From assembly GCA_964387485.1 (NCBI GenBank), contig CAYLWV010000028.1, forward strand, positions 1-17,914: 17,914 nucleotides of DNA, in the 5' to 3' direction. Of the stretch, positions 8,320 to 15,724 are shown one piece after another. The notes beneath the pieces were generated by a model. It saw nothing but the letters and a program-made list of their open reading frames with translations. It was not told the origin of the DNA and did not search any database. The translations under genes and the position numbers were made by a program. The stretch comes from Fluviibacter sp964387485 (GTDB lineage Bacteria > Pseudomonadota > Gammaproteobacteria > Burkholderiales > Rhodocyclaceae). Position 1 is the stretch's first letter. Every line of letters starts with the position of its first letter.

Positions 8320-8347
8320 ACAAAGGCCACCCGAAGGTGGCCTTTGT
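8320..8347 (-). terminator. pckG rho-independent terminator
   Basis: ACAAAGGCCACC (8320-8331) and GGTGGCCTTTGT (8336-8347) form a perfect twelve-base-pair stem. Read on the minus strand the loop is a stable TTCG tetraloop. The stem ends CCTTTGT and is followed by CTT, a short T-rich tail. It starts 19 bases after the pckG stop and ends 14 bases before the oprB-like start. Confidence 0.8.
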
Positions 8348-8366
8348 TGCCGTGTTGCGGGATGCT

Positions 8367-10220
8367 TTAGGCAACCTGCTTGTTGGCGTCCGCCATGCTC
8401 AGTGTGCTCAGCTGACGGATCAGCTCCAGCTCCTGCGGCAGGCGCTCGGCCAGCTTGTCGAACCATTCCTTATGCGAGGCCAGTTCTGTCTGCCAGCCGG
8501 CAGCATCCAGCTGGGTCAGACGCATGAAGTCTTCGCGGGTCATGTCCAGACCGGTCCAATCGATGTCTTCGAAGTTCGGCGTCCAGCCCAGTGCAGTTTC
8601 CTTGGCGGCAACACGACCTTTGACGCGGTCGATGATCCACTTCAGAACGCGCATGTTGTCACCGAAGCCCGGCCACATGAACTTGCCATCTTCATCGAGG
8701 CGGAACCAGTTGACGCAGAAGATGCCCGGTGGATTGTCGACGGCCTTGCCCATCTGCAGCCAGTGACGGAAGTAGTCACCCATGTTGTAGCCGCAGAACG
8801 GCAGCATGGCGAACGGATCGCGGCGAACGACGCCCTGAGCACCGAAAGCGGCCGCCGTGGTTTCCGAACCCAGCGTCGAAGCCAGGTACACACCGTAGTT
8901 CCAGTTGAAGGCTTCATAGACCAGCGGCACGGTGGTGGCACGGCGGCCACCGAAGATGAAGGCCGAGATCGGGACGCCGGCCGGGTCTTCCCAGGCGGTA
9001 TCTACCGACGGGCACTGAGCGGCCGGTGCGGTGAAGCGCGAGTTCGGGTGGGCAGCCTTGCGGCCGGTTTCCTTGCCGATTTCCGGGGTCCAATCCTTGC
9101 CCTGCCAGTCGATCAGATGCGCCGGGGCTTCTTTGGTCAGGCCTTCCCACCACACATCGCCATCATCAGTCAGCGCGACGTTGGTGAAGATGATGTTTTC
9201 TTTCAGCGTGGCCAGTGCGTTGTAGTTGGTTTTCTCGCTGGTGCCCGGAGCAACGCCGAAGAAGCCGGCTTCCGGATTAATGGCGTAGAAGCGGGTGACG
9301 CCGTCCTTGTCCTTGCGTGGCTTGATCCAGGCGATGTCATCACCGATGGTGGTGATCTTCCAGCCATTGAAGCTTTGCGGCGGGATCAGCATGGCGAAGT
9401 TGGTCTTGCCGCAAGCCGACGGGAAGGCGGCAGCGACGTACGACTTTTCGCCTTCCGGCGATTCGACGCCGAGGATCAGCATGTGTTCGGCCAGCCAGCC
9501 TTCGTCGCGGGCCATGTTCGAGGCGATGCGCAGGGCGAAGCATTTCTTGCCGAGCAGGGCGTTGCCGCCATAGCCTGAACCGTACGACCAGATTTCGCGG
9601 GTTTCCGGGAAGTGCACGATGTACTTGGTATCGGGGTTGCACGGCCAGGCAACGTCTTTTTCGCCATGGCCGAGCGGTGCGCCCACGGTATGGATGCAGG
9701 GAACGAACTCGCCATCGGTGCCAAGCAGTTCGACAACGGCCTTGCCCATACGCGTCATGGTACGCATGTTGGTAACGACGTACGGCGAGTCGGAAATCTC
9801 GATACCGATGTGGGCGATCGGTGAACCGAGCGGGCCCATCGAAAACGGGATCACGTACATGGTACGGCCCTTCATGCAGCCCTTGAACAAACCATCCAGG
9901 GTCTTGCGCATCTTGGCCGGGTCTTCCCAGTTATTGGTCGGGCCGGCATCGATCTGCTTCTCCGAGCAGATGTAAGTACGGTCTTCTACGCGGGCGACGT
10001 CTGACGGATCCGAGAAGGCGAGGAACGAGTTCGGGCGCTTGGCTTCATTGAGCTTAATCAGCGTACCCGCTTCCACCATTTGCGCACAGAGGCGGTCGTA
10101 TTCTTCCTGGGAGCCGTCACACCAGACAACCTGTTCAGGTTCGGTGAGCTGGGCGATTTGCTCGACCCAGGCTTTGAGGCGGGTGTTTTTGACGTATTCC
10201 GGGGCGTTAATGGCGACCAT
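8367..10220 (-). CDS. pckG: Phosphoenolpyruvate carboxykinase (GTP)
   Basis: GTP-dependent PEPCK converts oxaloacetate and GTP to PEP, GDP and CO2, the entry step of gluconeogenesis from C4 acids. The 617-residue length is typical. Visible motifs include the substrate-site region YGSGYGGNALLGKKCFALRI (from residue 213), the P-loop with the reactive cysteine FPSACGKTNFAML (Cys270, Lys272) and the kinase-2-like GDDIAWI (293-299). The nucleotide-binding segment FNWNYGVYLAST is also present. ATG 10220 is preceded by AGGAGA at the right spacing. The gene is divergent from maeB across 130 bases and is followed by a strong hairpin terminator. No truncation or missing key residue was seen. Confidence 0.96.
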   Translation of the reverse strand: MVAINAPEYVKNTRLKAWVEQIAQLTEPEQVVWCDGSQEEYDRLCAQMVEAGTLIKLNEAKRPNSFLAFSDPSDVARVEDRTYICSEKQIDAGPTNNWEDPAKMRKTLDGLFKGCMKGRTMYVIPFSMGPLGSPIAHIGIEISDSPYVVTNMRTMTRMGKAVVELLGTDGEFVPCIHTVGAPLGHGEKDVAWPCNPDTKYIVHFPETREIWSYGSGYGGNALLGKKCFALRIASNMARDEGWLAEHMLILGVESPEGEKSYVAAAFPSACGKTNFAMLIPPQSFNGWKITTIGDDIAWIKPRKDKDGVTRFYAINPEAGFFGVAPGTSEKTNYNALATLKENIIFTNVALTDDGDVWWEGLTKEAPAHLIDWQGKDWTPEIGKETGRKAAHPNSRFTAPAAQCPSVDTAWEDPAGVPISAFIFGGRRATTVPLVYEAFNWNYGVYLASTLGSETTAAAFGAQGVVRRDPFAMLPFCGYNMGDYFRHWLQMGKAVDNPPGIFCVNWFRLDEDGKFMWPGFGDNMRVLKWIIDRVKGRVAAKETALGWTPNFEDIDWTGLDMTREDFMRLTQLDAAGWQTELASHKEWFDKLAERLPQELELIRQLSTLSMADANKQVA

Positions 10221-10313
10221 GATTTCTCCTGTGTGTCCTTTGCATCCTGGTGGATTGCGCTGGTTCGGCTGAATGGTTTGTCGACCAGTCTTATCGGGTT
10301 GCGGTAAACCTTA

Positions 10314-10342
10314 ATTATCGCACTTCATGCACGGGTAAGAAA
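10314..10342 (-). promoter_or_regulatory. Candidate pckG sigma70-type promoter
   Basis: On the minus strand a TTTCTT -35-like hexamer (10337-10342) is separated by 17 bases from a GATAAT -10 hexamer (10314-10319). The -10 is good and the -35 is weak. It would give a leader of roughly 90 bases before pckG. It is a reading by eye only. Confidence 0.35.
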
Positions 10343-10350
10343 GTCGGCGT

Positions 10351-12738
10351 ATGCTTTCAGATGATAAGAATTCCCATGGAGACAGGGTTGTGATCGACAA
10401 AATTGAAAAAAATCAGTTGGTTAGCGAAAATTCTTCAAAAAACAACACTCAGCGGCTGCGTGAGTCTGCCCTGTACTACCATCGCTTCCCGAAACCCGGC
10501 AAGATTGCGGTCACGCCGACCAAGCAGCTGACCAACCAGTATGACCTGTCCATGGCATATTCACCCGGTGTGGCGGCGGCCTGCGAAGAGATCGTTGCGA
10601 AACCGGAAGAGGTGGCAACACTGACGTCGCGAGCCAATCTGGTAGGCGTCATTACCAACGGTACGGCAGTGCTTGGCCTCGGCAATATCGGTCCGCTGGC
10701 GGCGAAGCCGGTGATGGAAGGCAAAGGCGTGCTGTTCAAGAAGTTCGCCAATATCGATGTCTTCGATCTGGAAGTCAGCGAAAATGATCCGGACAAACTG
10801 GTCGAGATCATCGCCAGTCTGGAACCCACCTTCGGGGGTATCAATCTCGAAGATATCAAGGCGCCGGAATGCTTTTATATCGAGAAGAAGCTCCGTGAGC
10901 GCATGAAGATTCCGGTGTTCCATGATGATCAACATGGCACGGCGATTGTGGTTGGGGCCGCGTTGCTGAATGGTCTCCATCTGTTGGGCAAAGACCTCAA
11001 ACAGGTTAAGCTGGTGACCTCGGGTGCGGGGGCGGCGGCACTAGCCTGCTTGGGGTTGCTGGTGCAGTTGGGGATTCCCGTCGAGAACATCTGGGTCACC
11101 GATATTCATGGTGTGGTGTACGAAGGTCGTCCTGAAGATATGGACCCGATCAAGGCACGCTACGCAAAGAAAACCGATGCCCGCAAACTGACGGAAGTGA
11201 TTGAAGGCGCCGATGTGTTTCTCGGTTTGTCGGCTGGTGGCGTACTGAAGCCGGAGATGGTGGCGAAAATGGCTAAGGACCCGCTGATTCTGGCGCTGGC
11301 TAACCCGACGCCGGAGATTCTGCCGCACGAAGTCCGTGCGGTGCGTGACGATGCCATCATTGCAACCGGTCGTTCGGATTACCCGAACCAGGTCAACAAC
11401 GTGCTGTGCTTCCCGTTCATTTTCCGTGGGGCCCTGGATGTGGGGGCCAGCACGATTACCGAAGAAATGAAGTTGGCAGCCGTGAAAGCCATTGCCGATC
11501 TGGCACGGGCCGAGCAGTCCGATGTGGTGGCATCCGCCTATGGTGAAAAGGTCAGCGGTTTCGGTCACGAATATCTGATTCCCAAACCCTTTGACCCACG
11601 CCTGATTGTGAAGATCGCGCCAGCCGTTGCGCAGGCGGCGATGGATTCCGGCGTGGCCACGCGCCCGATTCGTGATTGGGATTCCTATCTGCAGAGCCTG
11701 AACGAATTCGTGTACCACTCCGGCATGATTATGAAGCCGGTGTTTGCACAGGCCAAGCTGTCGCCCAAGCGCATTGTCTTTGCCGAGGGTGAAGAGGAGC
11801 GTGTGCTGCGCGCGCTTCAGGTGATCTGTGATGAAGGTATCGCCAAGCCGATCGTGATTGGCCGTCCGGCAGAAATTGAACGCAAGATCGATGCGGCGGG
11901 TTTACGCATTCGCCCGGGTGTCGACTTTGAAATCATCTATAACGACAGTGCGTTCTTCGAAGCGCACTATGACGAGTTCTGGCAGGAGTATCACCGCCTG
12001 ACTGAACGCAAGGGCGTGGGTGCCGATTACGCCAAGCGCGAAATCCGTCGCCGTGCCACTCTTTATGCGGCACTGATGGTACGGCTAGGTTATGCGGATG
12101 GCCTGGTCTGCGGCACCTTTGGTCGTTACGAGTTACACCTGACCCATGTGGAAAACATTATCGGTAATGCGCCGGGTGTTGAACGGCTGTCAGCCATGAA
12201 CCTGCTCATGTTGCCGGGCCGTACGGTGTTTATCGCCGATACCTACGTGAACTACGATCCGACGGTCGAAGAGCTGGCGCAGACGACATTGCTGGCGGCT
12301 GAAGAAATCCGTCGCTTCGGTATCGCCCCCAAAGTGGCCTTGCTGTCACATTCGTCGTTCGGCAGCCTCGATACACCGACGGCCGAGAAGATGCGTCGTT
12401 TGCTGGCGCGCCTGAATGAGATTGCACCGAATCTGGAAGTGGAAGGTGAAATGCACGGGGATGCGGCACTGGATGATGTGATCCGTGGCCAGGTATTCCC
12501 GAATAGCCGTCTCAAGGGGGCTGCTAATCTGCTGATCATGCCGAATCTCGATGCGGCGAACATTGCCTTCAACCTGTTGAAGGTTGCCGCGGGCGATAAC
12601 CTGACCGTTGGACCAATTTTGCTGGGTTCCCGCAAACCGGCGCATATTCTGACGCCGACCGCGACCGTGCGTCGTATCGTGAATGTGACTGCACTTGCCG
12701 TTGTGGATGCGCTGATGGACGAACAGCGGCAAAGCTGA
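10351..12738 (+). CDS. maeB: NADP-dependent malic enzyme, MaeB type with phosphotransacetylase-like C-terminus
   Basis: Oxidatively decarboxylates malate to pyruvate with NADP. The N-terminal malic-enzyme part contains FPKPGKIAVTPTK (47-59), SPGVAAACEEI (71-81), the catalytic-lysine region GNIGPLAAKPVMEGK (111-125), HDDQHGTAIV (191-200) and the dinucleotide fold GAGAAALACLG (225-235). From about residue 470 a phosphotransacetylase-like domain follows (KRIVFAEGEEERVLRAL). In MaeB it is regarded as regulatory rather than catalytic. ATG 10351 gives 795 residues; GTG 10390, preceded by GGAG at 10378-10381, gives 782 and may be the true start. Either way there is an Asn/Lys/Ser-rich N-terminal extension of 20 or more residues compared with E. 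coli MaeB, encoded by unusually A-rich DNA. It shares a promoter region with pckG. Confidence 0.94.
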   Translation: MLSDDKNSHGDRVVIDKIEKNQLVSENSSKNNTQRLRESALYYHRFPKPGKIAVTPTKQLTNQYDLSMAYSPGVAAACEEIVAKPEEVATLTSRANLVGVITNGTAVLGLGNIGPLAAKPVMEGKGVLFKKFANIDVFDLEVSENDPDKLVEIIASLEPTFGGINLEDIKAPECFYIEKKLRERMKIPVFHDDQHGTAIVVGAALLNGLHLLGKDLKQVKLVTSGAGAAALACLGLLVQLGIPVENIWVTDIHGVVYEGRPEDMDPIKARYAKKTDARKLTEVIEGADVFLGLSAGGVLKPEMVAKMAKDPLILALANPTPEILPHEVRAVRDDAIIATGRSDYPNQVNNVLCFPFIFRGALDVGASTITEEMKLAAVKAIADLARAEQSDVVASAYGEKVSGFGHEYLIPKPFDPRLIVKIAPAVAQAAMDSGVATRPIRDWDSYLQSLNEFVYHSGMIMKPVFAQAKLSPKRIVFAEGEEERVLRALQVICDEGIAKPIVIGRPAEIERKIDAAGLRIRPGVDFEIIYNDSAFFEAHYDEFWQEYHRLTERKGVGADYAKREIRRRATLYAALMVRLGYADGLVCGTFGRYELHLTHVENIIGNAPGVERLSAMNLLMLPGRTVFIADTYVNYDPTVEELAQTTLLAAEEIRRFGIAPKVALLSHSSFGSLDTPTAEKMRRLLARLNEIAPNLEVEGEMHGDAALDDVIRGQVFPNSRLKGAANLLIMPNLDAANIAFNLLKVAAGDNLTVGPILLGSRKPAHILTPTATVRRIVNVTALAVVDALMDEQRQS

Positions 12739-12785
12739 ATGTTCGCTTAAGGATCGGTGCTATCTTGTTATTTTAATTCGGTTTG

Positions 12786-12814
12786 CACCCGGATTTTGGT
12801 TGAAAATCCGGGTG
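12786..12814. repeat. Perfect 12-bp inverted repeat between maeB and pbpG
   Basis: CACCCGGATTTT (12786-12797) and AAAATCCGGGTG (12803-12814) are perfect complements around a five-base loop, 48 bases after the maeB stop. There is no T-tract on either strand after the stem, so it is not a canonical intrinsic terminator. The loop and right arm contain the -35 hexamer of the downstream promoter, so it could act as an operator or as a maeB 3' stabilising hairpin. Confidence 0.55.
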
Positions 12815-12827
12815 GCTGCGCTAGAAT
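12800..12827 (+). promoter_or_regulatory. Probable sigma70 promoter of the PBP7-like gene
   Basis: TTGAAA (12800-12805) and TAGAAT (12822-12827) are separated by 16 bases and each differs from consensus at no more than two positions. Predicted transcription start is near 12834, giving a leader of about 68 bases to ATG 12902. The -35 lies in the loop and right arm of a perfect inverted repeat. Confidence 0.6.
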
Positions 12828-12901
12828 ACGGGCAATTAATCTGATAGATGTTTCAGCGGGTCTTGTGCTCGCTGGAACGCTTTGCTCCGGTGGTGCGTGC
12901 T

Positions 12902-13999
12902 ATGGCTTTAATCAAACGTTCTCAGTCTTCCAAATTGCTCGCAACGTTGTTGCTGAGTGGGGTATTGGCATCCACGGCAGTTTCTGCCGCGGCAGCAACG
13001 CAGAATAGCCCTCAGGCCGCGAACACGAAGCAGGCCAGCAAGAGCAAATCAACGACGGCAGCAAAAGCCAAGAAAACCGCTAAGCCGGTGAAGTCGCAGG
13101 CCACTAAGGAAACGGCTAAGACCGTCACAGCCCAGAGTGCCGCCAAGGATAAGGTAGTGAGCGCCACCTCGAAAAAGCCGAGCCGTCTGATTGCCAGCAA
13201 AAAACCCAGAGATACACCGCCCAGCAACTGGGGGGACTGGAATGGACCGGTGGGAAGTTCCCCAGGCCTCCATTCGCATGCGGCGTTGTTGATTGATATG
13301 CAAAACGGTGAAGCTGTGTATCAGAAAAATGCCACACAAGTGGTGCCGATTGCCTCAATCACCAAATTGATGACGGCCATGGTGATGCTTGATGCGCACC
13401 TGCCTATGAACGAAGAGCTGGTGATTACCGATGATGATGTGGATACGCTAAAGGGTAGCCGTTCACGTTTGGCGGTGGGAACGCAGTTGACACGTCAGGA
13501 AGCGCTGCTGCTAGCACTGATGTCATCGGAAAATCGTGCGGCACATGCCCTGGGCCGCAACTATCCCGGTGGTATTCCGGCATTTGTCGCTGCGATGAAT
13601 CGGAAGGCGCAGGAGTTGGGGATGAGTAACTCCCGCTTTCTGGATCCGACAGGTTTGAACTCCGGTAACGTGTCAACCGCTCGAGATCTGGCCAAAATGG
13701 TGACGGCAGCTTATCGATATGCGCCGATTCGTGAAACCTCTACGACCTCGGATGCGCGCGTTGATGTGCGTGGCCGTATTCAGGAATACCGCAATACCAA
13801 CCCGCTCGTCCGTTCCGACAGCTGGGACATCGGTGTCACGAAAACCGGCTTTATTCGTGAGGCCGGCAAGTGCCTGGTGATGCAGGCCAAAGTGAACAAC
13901 CGTCCGATGGTGTTTGTGCTGCTGGATTCGGAAGGCTCGATGACCCGTGTGGGTGATGCCAACCGCCTGAAGAAGTGGGCTGAAGCCCAGCACAGTTGA
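12902..13999 (+). CDS. pbpG: D-alanyl-D-alanine endopeptidase/carboxypeptidase, PBP7 (PbpG)-like, peptidase S11
   Basis: Periplasmic low-molecular-weight penicillin-binding protein expected to cleave D-Ala-mDAP cross-links or terminal D-Ala. The three active-site motifs are intact: SITK (Ser152, Lys155), SEN (209-211) and KTG (314-316). The 365-residue product starts with a signal peptide ending near VSAAAA. A Lys/Ala/Thr/Ser-rich linker of about 80 residues (roughly 35-115) precedes the catalytic domain, which begins near HAALLIDMQNGE. E. coli PbpG is about 310 residues and lacks such a linker. The frame is open to 12848, but ATG 12902 puts the signal peptide at the N-terminus. It has its own promoter and is not clearly co-transcribed with maeB. 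It converges on the iclR-like gene. Confidence 0.9.
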   Translation: MALIKRSQSSKLLATLLLSGVLASTAVSAAAATQNSPQAANTKQASKSKSTTAAKAKKTAKPVKSQATKETAKTVTAQSAAKDKVVSATSKKPSRLIASKKPRDTPPSNWGDWNGPVGSSPGLHSHAALLIDMQNGEAVYQKNATQVVPIASITKLMTAMVMLDAHLPMNEELVITDDDVDTLKGSRSRLAVGTQLTRQEALLLALMSSENRAAHALGRNYPGGIPAFVAAMNRKAQELGMSNSRFLDPTGLNSGNVSTARDLAKMVTAAYRYAPIRETSTTSDARVDVRGRIQEYRNTNPLVRSDSWDIGVTKTGFIREAGKCLVMQAKVNNRPMVFVLLDSEGSMTRVGDANRLKKWAEAQHS

Positions 14000-14043
14000 T
14001 CGCCGGTCGATAATCTCTTGTGGCCGAGTTTCCTGGCGGCTCG

Positions 14044-14838
14044 CTAGAGGCGGGCGCCCAAGGCCCGGGAGACCTCATCCGCGCAGGCTTTCAGAGCGGG
14101 TACCCAGGTGGTTTCGTGATCGCCAAAGCGCTCGGTGGGTGATGACACGGAAATGGCGCCGACCAGTGTGCCGCGGTCATCTCTGACCGGCGCTGCTACG
14201 CAGCGTAGGCCGAGTTCGGCCTCTTCGTTGTCAAAAGCGATGCCTGCATCCCGGACGGTTCCTAATGCCTTGTTCAGTGCAGTCAGACTGGTGAGTGAGT
14301 GCTCGGTATTGCCGGGCAATCCGGTGCGTTTTGCGTAACCGGCGACTTCGCTGGCCGAGTCTTCGGCCAGAAAAAGTTTGCCGAGTGATGTGAGGTGCAG
14401 CGGGGCGCGCGAGCCAACCCGGTAGAACACGCGCACACGTGCGGCATTAGCCGCTGCGCGATCCAGATAAATGATGTCATCGCCATCCCGGATGGCCAGA
14501 TTGACCGGTTCACCAATCATGCCGTGAAGCTGCTCGATAAACGGACGGGCAACCTCCCGGATCTGCAGGCGCTCTCGTACCAGATTGCCATATTCAAGCC
14601 AGCGCAGCCCCAGGCAGTAAAGCCCGCCGGGTTGGTGTTCAACCAGCCCGATCGAGGCGAGGGCACCGAGAATGCGATGTACGGTAGAAATGTTGAGACC
14701 TGTTTGACCGGCCAGCATCTTCAGTGTCACCGGCGCACTTTGTGACGCCAGAATGGCAAGCAGCAGATCGGCCCGTTCAAAGACCTGAACGCCAGTGTTG
14801 CTTGAGGGCGGTCGAGAGGTTGTGCTGGCGTCAGACAT
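14044..14838 (-). CDS. IclR-family transcriptional regulator
   Basis: A DNA-binding regulator of about 264 residues from ATG 14838 (279 if ATG 14883 is used). The N-terminal winged helix-turn-helix is visible in VFERADLLLAILASQSAPVT followed by LAGQTGLNISTVHRILGALA. The C-terminal effector domain contains the family pattern LHLTSLGKLFLA, GLRCVAAPVRD and VGAISVSSP. IclR relatives bind small carbon-source effectors such as glyoxylate, pyruvate and aromatic acids. E. coli IclR controls the glyoxylate shunt operon, and a malate synthase gene lies 2 kb away here, but the immediate divergent partner is the ALDH-like gene. Neither start has a convincing Shine-Dalgarno, so the start is uncertain. Confidence 0.9.
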   Translation of the reverse strand: MSDASTTSRPPSSNTGVQVFERADLLLAILASQSAPVTLKMLAGQTGLNISTVHRILGALASIGLVEHQPGGLYCLGLRWLEYGNLVRERLQIREVARPFIEQLHGMIGEPVNLAIRDGDDIIYLDRAAANAARVRVFYRVGSRAPLHLTSLGKLFLAEDSASEVAGYAKRTGLPGNTEHSLTSLTALNKALGTVRDAGIAFDNEEAELGLRCVAAPVRDDRGTLVGAISVSSPTERFGDHETTWVPALKACADEVSRALGARL

Positions 14839-14915
14839 GAAGAGGCGGTGATGGGCGTCGGGAACAGATAGAATAGGGGGCATTAGAATTTGCCCAGCGA
14901 CATTTTACTATGTGG

Positions 14916-14931
14916 AACATGGGCGCATGTT
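14916..14931. promoter_or_regulatory. Palindrome between iclR-like and ALDH-like genes, candidate operator
   Basis: AACATG-GGCG-CATGTT is a perfect six-base-pair dyad in the divergent spacer. Its right end overlaps a TTGAAA -35-like hexamer (14930-14935); the matching -10 is weak. Related TGTTGAAAAT (14928-14937) and TGTTGGAAAACAT (14961-14973) repeats follow. An autoregulatory IclR-family site is plausible but unproven. Confidence 0.35.
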
Positions 14932-14974
14932 GAAAATTGCGCGTCTTTGCGCGGAATATCTGTTGGAAAACATT

Positions 14975-15706
14975 ATGTCCGGTTGTTGCACTATCCCGCC
15001 CCGTGAAGCACCTGCCATTCCGCTATGGATCAATGGTCGTCCCATGCTGGCGATGCCGCTACGCTTTCATGAAATTCGCGAGGCGGCAACGCAGCGCTTG
15101 ATCCGGCGTGTACCCATGGTTGATGCTGAGTTGGCGGCATCGGCGCTGAATGTCGCACAACAGGCGACGGGCTTGCCGCTGGCCGAAGTGAGTCATTTTC
15201 TGGGTGAATTGTCTCAGGCGCTCGAAGAGCTGGAGGGGCATTTCGCCGGCTTGAGCGCGGTTGAAAGCCACACACATTTGGAAGCCGGTAAAGCGGATGT
15301 GGCGCATGCCATCGAGTTCGTGCAACAACTGGCACAGGCACCGTTCAACGCAGATGCCGTCGATCATGATGCATCCGTGCTGGCTCTGGCAGGCGCCGGC
15401 CTACCCCTCAGTGCAGCGCTTAAGCTGGTGCTGCCGATGCTGTTGCAGGGTCGTGCCGTGACGCTGGTGCCCGATGCCGATGCCCCATCCTGTGCGTTGG
15501 CATTGGCGGAGTTGTGTGGTCAGTGCGGCCTGCCGGATGGTTTGTTCAATGTCGTCTACGTTGACGATACGGTGGCGTTATCTCTGATCCTGGATCATGG
15601 CGTACAACAGGTTCGACTGTTCGGCCCTAGTGCCTGGGCGCAGCGCTGGCAGACGGCCGCCATGAACTGGCCGGATCGCGTTCGATGCGAGCTGGTGCCT
15701 GCCTGA
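14975..15706 (+). CDS. Half-length aldehyde-dehydrogenase-like protein lacking the catalytic domain
   Basis: A 243-residue protein that follows the N-terminal, NAD-binding half of aldehyde dehydrogenases. PLWINGRPM matches the usual first strand, EAATQRLIRRVPMVDAE the NPATG-E-I-RVP segment, KADVAHAIEFVQQLA the ARGDVA-AI-F helix, and LAELCGQCGLPDGLFNVV the LAE-AGLP-GVLNVV segment. It ends at RVRCELVPA, which aligns with LELGGK, exactly at the catalytic Glu. The Cys domain is absent. Other key residues are lost too: the PWN Asn is not present, the VLKP Lys is Val (TLVPD), and FTGS reads LFGPS. No ALDH remnant follows before lrgB. It is open and stop-free, so it may be a functional non-enzymatic protein rather than debris. 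ATG 14975 is preferred; the frame is open from 14912, but that would place the palindrome inside the gene. Confidence 0.65.
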   Translation: MSGCCTIPPREAPAIPLWINGRPMLAMPLRFHEIREAATQRLIRRVPMVDAELAASALNVAQQATGLPLAEVSHFLGELSQALEELEGHFAGLSAVESHTHLEAGKADVAHAIEFVQQLAQAPFNADAVDHDASVLALAGAGLPLSAALKLVLPMLLQGRAVTLVPDADAPSCALALAELCGQCGLPDGLFNVVYVDDTVALSLILDHGVQQVRLFGPSAWAQRWQTAAMNWPDRVRCELVPA

Positions 15707-15724
15707 AAGTCGATCAAGTCCTCG

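Noticed and set aside
8274..9578. 434-residue plus-strand open frame opposite pckG
   Set aside because: It lies antisense to an unmistakable PEPCK gene, has no recognisable domain, and is explained by the codon bias of the real gene.
11041..11718. 225-residue minus-strand open frame inside maeB
   Set aside because: It is an antisense shadow of conserved malic-enzyme sequence with no family signature.
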